From: Bombilactobacillus thymidiniphilus | GTDB taxonomy: Bacteria > Bacillota > Bacilli > Lactobacillales > Lactobacillaceae | Direction: 5' to 3' | DNA length: 64,000 nucleotides | Assembly: GCF_023380245.1 (NCBI RefSeq) | Contig: NZ_CP093365.1 | Location: 682,001-746,000 of the forward strand | Notes under the pieces: generated by a model | Told to the model about the DNA's origin: nothing | Databases searched by the model: none | The model's input: the letters and a program-made list of their open reading frames with translations, nothing else | Translations under genes and position numbers: made by a program | In this document: one piece after another, positions 61,474 through 64,000 of the stretch | Layout of the letters: each line of letters begins with the position of its first letter | Position numbering within the stretch: position 1 is the stretch's first letter

Positions 61474-62394
61474 GTGAAAAAAATCCGATTCAAAAAAAGT
61501 TGTTTGATAGCTAGCCTTATTTTAATAATTTTAGCTATTACGGGTTATTATAACCGCAATATGCTAATTCAGCGCAGCAGTGATTGGCTGGCAGAACAAA
61601 CGATCCCCTTCAATTGGTTAGTCAGCCCGCAATCTTTGAATAAAACCAAACATCAAAAGGGCTTAGCACTTAATGAGCTCAATACTAAAAACTATACTGA
61701 CCAACTAAATAACATTGATCATATCTTAAATGGCTTTCATCAAGCAAAACAAAATTGCAATTTTTTATCCCAAAAGCAAAATAAGCAATTGCAAAATTGG
61801 GTTCAAAAAAAGCCTCATCGTTATCTTTATAGTGTCACACCGGTAACTTTAGGCAAGGATCTGCACGGTAACTATGTTGTAGTTAGTGCTAATCGTTACG
61901 ATGATACTAAAAACATTGTCAGCTATCGTTATCGTGTTTATTTTCAGAATAACAAAGTGTTATACAGTCAATTTATTGGTCAATATCATAACAATCATCC
62001 ACCAAAATTTATTGCTTGGAGTAATAATCTTGGTGATTCCGGTATTTCTAAGACTCCTAATTTCATTGAACAAATCAATTCCGTTCTGATTAATTCCGGC
62101 ATAACCACCAAAACTAGCACTGCTACCAGCGAATATAAGCAACTAGCCCGCAATTTGGGGTTGCACACAACCAGCACTAAAGCTCTAGCTCAGTATGCCA
62201 AACAAAATGGTGCCGATGCTAACAATAGTGTCATCATCACTTATGAATTCAGTGATGTTCCACGTGAAACAAGATTTTTGCTGAAGCAATGGAACAACAA
62301 TCGTTCTTATTACTATACTTTAATTTATGATCGCAACCAAAACAAATTCATCGACTTCCAAGTTGGCAAAAAGTTAATTTCACAAAATAAATAA
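61474..62394 (+). CDS. Membrane-anchored protein, function unknown
   Basis: Encodes 306 residues from a GTG with GAGGTG upstream. One N-terminal membrane helix (CLIASLILIILAITGYY) and a presumably external remainder rich in Asn, Lys and Tyr with no motif that I recognise (e.g. YRYRVYFQNNKVLYSQFIG). Divergent from the previous gene with only about 43 bp between starts, so the promoters must overlap coding sequence. A perfect parS site lies inside its 3' part. Confidence 0.5.
   Translation: MKKIRFKKSCLIASLILIILAITGYYNRNMLIQRSSDWLAEQTIPFNWLVSPQSLNKTKHQKGLALNELNTKNYTDQLNNIDHILNGFHQAKQNCNFLSQKQNKQLQNWVQKKPHRYLYSVTPVTLGKDLHGNYVVVSANRYDDTKNIVSYRYRVYFQNNKVLYSQFIGQYHNNHPPKFIAWSNNLGDSGISKTPNFIEQINSVLINSGITTKTSTATSEYKQLARNLGLHTTSTKALAQYAKQNGADANNSVIITYEFSDVPRETRFLLKQWNNNRSYYYTLIYDRNQNKFIDFQVGKKLISQNK
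62256..62271. other. parS-like ParB binding site 1
   Basis: TGTTCCACGTGAAACA equals the Bacillus-type consensus TGTTNCACGTGAAACA at every defined position. It is inside the coding sequence of the membrane-anchored protein, as many chromosomal parS sites are. Confidence 0.85.
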
Positions 62395-62409
62395 GTTTCA
62401 CGTGAAACA
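62394..62409. other. parS-like ParB binding site 2
   Basis: AGTTTCACGTGAAACA differs from the consensus only at the first base and contains a perfect 14-bp palindrome. It lies 123 bp from site 1, right at the stop codon of the upstream gene. Confidence 0.8.
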
Positions 62410-62440
62410 AAAAGCTGAAATACTAAAATTTCAGCTTTTT
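62410..62440. terminator. Bidirectional terminator between convergent genes
   Basis: AAAAGCTGAAA/TTTCAGCTTTT stem with A and T runs on either side, serving the unknown gene and purA. Confidence 0.85.
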
Positions 62441-62446
62441 TATTTA

Positions 62447-63727
62447 CTAAATATTTTTCAAAACAATTGTTTCATCGCGATTAGGACCAACAGAAACACT
62501 CAAAAAATCTAGACCTGTCAGTTCTTTAATACGTGTTAAATAGTTTTTGGCTTCCTGAGGCCATTCAGCCAGATTGGTCTTTCCTCGCAAATCTTCTTGC
62601 CAACCAGGAAGTGTTTCATAAATCGGCGCACATTGATCTACAATTGTCAGACTAGCAGGATATTCATCTAATACGTCGCCGTTCGGTAATTTATAACCTG
62701 TACAAATTTTAATTTCTGCTAAACCACTTAACACATCAATACAATTCAAAGCTAAATCACTTACACCTGCCACACGCTTAGCATGTCGTAACACGACCGT
62801 ATCCAACCAACCAATACGTCGCGGACGTTTAGTGACAACACCGTATTCATGGCCAGCTTCTCGGATATAGTCGCCATTTTCATCGTTCAATTCCGTTGGA
62901 AAAGGACCATCGCCGACGCGCGAAGTGTAGGCTTTAGCAACACCTACCACGCGTTGAACCTTAGTTGGTCCCACTCCCAAGCCCGCCGTATAGCCACCGA
63001 CTGGATTAGACGATGTTACAAAAGGATAAGTACCGTGATCAACATCTAACATAATCCCTTGAGCACCCTCAAACAAAATTTTCTTACCCTGATCAATTTG
63101 GTCATTCAACAACTTAGAAGTATCAACTACATATTTTTTTAACTGTTGACCATATTCATAATATTCATTGTAAATATCCGCAAATTCTAACGGTTCACTA
63201 TGATAAATTTGTGTAAATTCGCGATTTTTCAATTCTAAATTCATTTTCAATTTGGCCGCGAAAACTTCACTTTCCAATAGATCAGCTATCCGAATACCAA
63301 TGCGCGCTGCTTTATCCATGTAAGCTGGTCCTATACCGCGATTAGTAGTCCCAATTTTATTAGCGCCCTTGCTCTGTTCTTGCAAACTATCTTGCTTAAT
63401 ATGATAAGGCAAAATAACATGCGCCCGATTAGAAATTTTAAAGTTAGTAAAATCAACGCCTTGCGCCTGCAATTTTTGAATTTCTGTGACCAATGATTGC
63501 GGGTTGAGTACCACACCATTACCAATCATCGTAATTTTATCAGCTGCTAAAATTCCAGAAGGCACCAAACGCATTTTATATTTTTGTCCATCAACTTCAA
63601 CAGTATGTCCGGCGTTATCACCACCTTGATATCGCGCAATTACATCACTATTGCGTCCCAAAAAATCAGTAATTTTACCTTTGCCTTCATCGCCCCATTG
63701 CATGCCAACTAGTACCACACCTGTCAT
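62447..63727 (-). CDS. purA: Adenylosuccinate synthetase
   Basis: Encodes 426 residues. GTP loop [14 protein letters not shown] at the N-terminus with the catalytic Asp, [12 protein letters not shown] with the catalytic His, [21 protein letters not shown], and [19 protein letters not shown]. Condenses IMP with aspartate using GTP, the first committed step to AMP. Full length with a normal start and a GGGTGG site. Confidence 0.97.
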   Translation of the reverse strand: MTGVVLVGMQWGDEGKGKITDFLGRNSDVIARYQGGDNAGHTVEVDGQKYKMRLVPSGILAADKITMIGNGVVLNPQSLVTEIQKLQAQGVDFTNFKISNRAHVILPYHIKQDSLQEQSKGANKIGTTNRGIGPAYMDKAARIGIRIADLLESEVFAAKLKMNLELKNREFTQIYHSEPLEFADIYNEYYEYGQQLKKYVVDTSKLLNDQIDQGKKILFEGAQGIMLDVDHGTYPFVTSSNPVGGYTAGLGVGPTKVQRVVGVAKAYTSRVGDGPFPTELNDENGDYIREAGHEYGVVTKRPRRIGWLDTVVLRHAKRVAGVSDLALNCIDVLSGLAEIKICTGYKLPNGDVLDEYPASLTIVDQCAPIYETLPGWQEDLRGKTNLAEWPQEAKNYLTRIKELTGLDFLSVSVGPNRDETIVLKNI

Positions 63728-63794
63728 TTTATACCACCCTTTATCAAAATTAAGTTCACCTCAATTTTAACAACACTGAACATTAATGACAATA

Positions 63795-64000
63795 TTAACC
63801 AATTAATTCGCATTTAGTAAAGTAAGTGTTCAAATAACCCCACGTTACAAGATCAATTTCCGCAAAATCACAAACTATTTCTTGTGTGATATTCGCAGGT
63901 AAATCGGTAAAAACAGCTAATTTGACTTTGGTAGCTGTTAAATTCAAGCAATAAGCTAATTGCGTTTGCATTTGTCCTTTAATTTGCAAGCGAAATGTAG
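63795..64000 (-). CDS. 3' end of a gene running out of the window
   Basis: The minus-strand frame is open to the last base of the window and ends at 63795 with YLNTYFTKCELIG. The visible 67 residues (QTQLAYCLNLTATKVKLAVF...DFAEIDLVTWGYLN) have no family that I recognise and no membrane segment. It lies 67 bp upstream of the purA start, in the same direction. Confidence 0.45.
   Translation of the reverse strand, partial: TFRLQIKGQMQTQLAYCLNLTATKVKLAVFTDLPANITQEIVCDFAEIDLVTWGYLNTYFTKCELIG

Overview
This AT-rich window looks like a chromosomal segment of a Lactobacillaceae bacterium that lies close to the replication origin. The evidence is the conserved block htrA-walJ-yycI-yycH-walK-walR, plus rlmH, purA, ldhD, a pepD-type dipeptidase, a fructokinase, an Opp peptide importer and an Apf-like LysM protein. 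A cluster of perfect DnaA boxes and two parS-like sites support an origin-proximal position. The genus cannot be fixed from sequence alone.

Layout. 1-0.9 kb: end of a uracil permease. 1-6.2 kb: a type VII secretion (T7SS) effector locus, with a lipase-like toxin of reverse LXG layout, two small helical partners, and six tandem paralogous membrane proteins (presumed immunity), each followed by the start of a toxin gene that is intact, truncated or reduced to about 20 codons. 6.4-13.65 kb: a choloylglycine-hydrolase-family gene split by a 6.25-kb integrated element carrying a PemIK/MazEF toxin-antitoxin, a nonsense-mutated tyrosine recombinase and a type III restriction-modification system. Near-identical 15-bp repeats bound the element, and joining the gene halves across them restores the reading frame. 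13.8-21.6 kb: secreted protein, fructokinase, dipeptidase, D-lactate dehydrogenase, nucleoside hydrolase and metal P-type ATPase. 21.8-26.1 kb: a 1439-aa surface protein. 26.1-30.1 kb: an operon of two YibE/F-type membrane proteins and a C39-peptidase ABC exporter. 30.2-31.5 kb: Apf-like protein and rlmH, followed by the DnaA boxes.

31.9-35.2 kb: a four-gene cassette between rlmH and htrA. It encodes a ubiquitin-like/MoaD-type small protein ending in Cys-Asp-Gly, an E1/MoeB/MccB-like adenylating enzyme, an MFS transporter and a SAM methyltransferase. A perfect 18-bp hairpin separates the small protein from the enzyme. This is my best candidate for an undescribed biosynthetic system.

35.4-42.3 kb: htrA and the WalRK two-component regulon core, then tRNA-Lys. 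42.5-51 kb: a second T7SS locus with WXG100 protein, two small helical partners, a glycine-zipper LXG toxin, a membrane immunity family, an orphan 5'-truncated second LXG toxin, decayed fragments, a DUF4176-like protein and two DUF975-like membrane proteins. None of the core secretion genes (essC, essB, esaA) is in the window. 51.2-56.9 kb: oppDFBCA. 57-64 kb: GtrA-like protein, class A penicillin-binding protein, two membrane-anchored proteins of unknown function, parS sites, purA and the 3' end of one more gene.

Where I give a start that is not the longest open frame, I chose it from the ribosome binding site or from alignment with paralogues in the window. Family assignments come from motif recognition and memory; no search was run.
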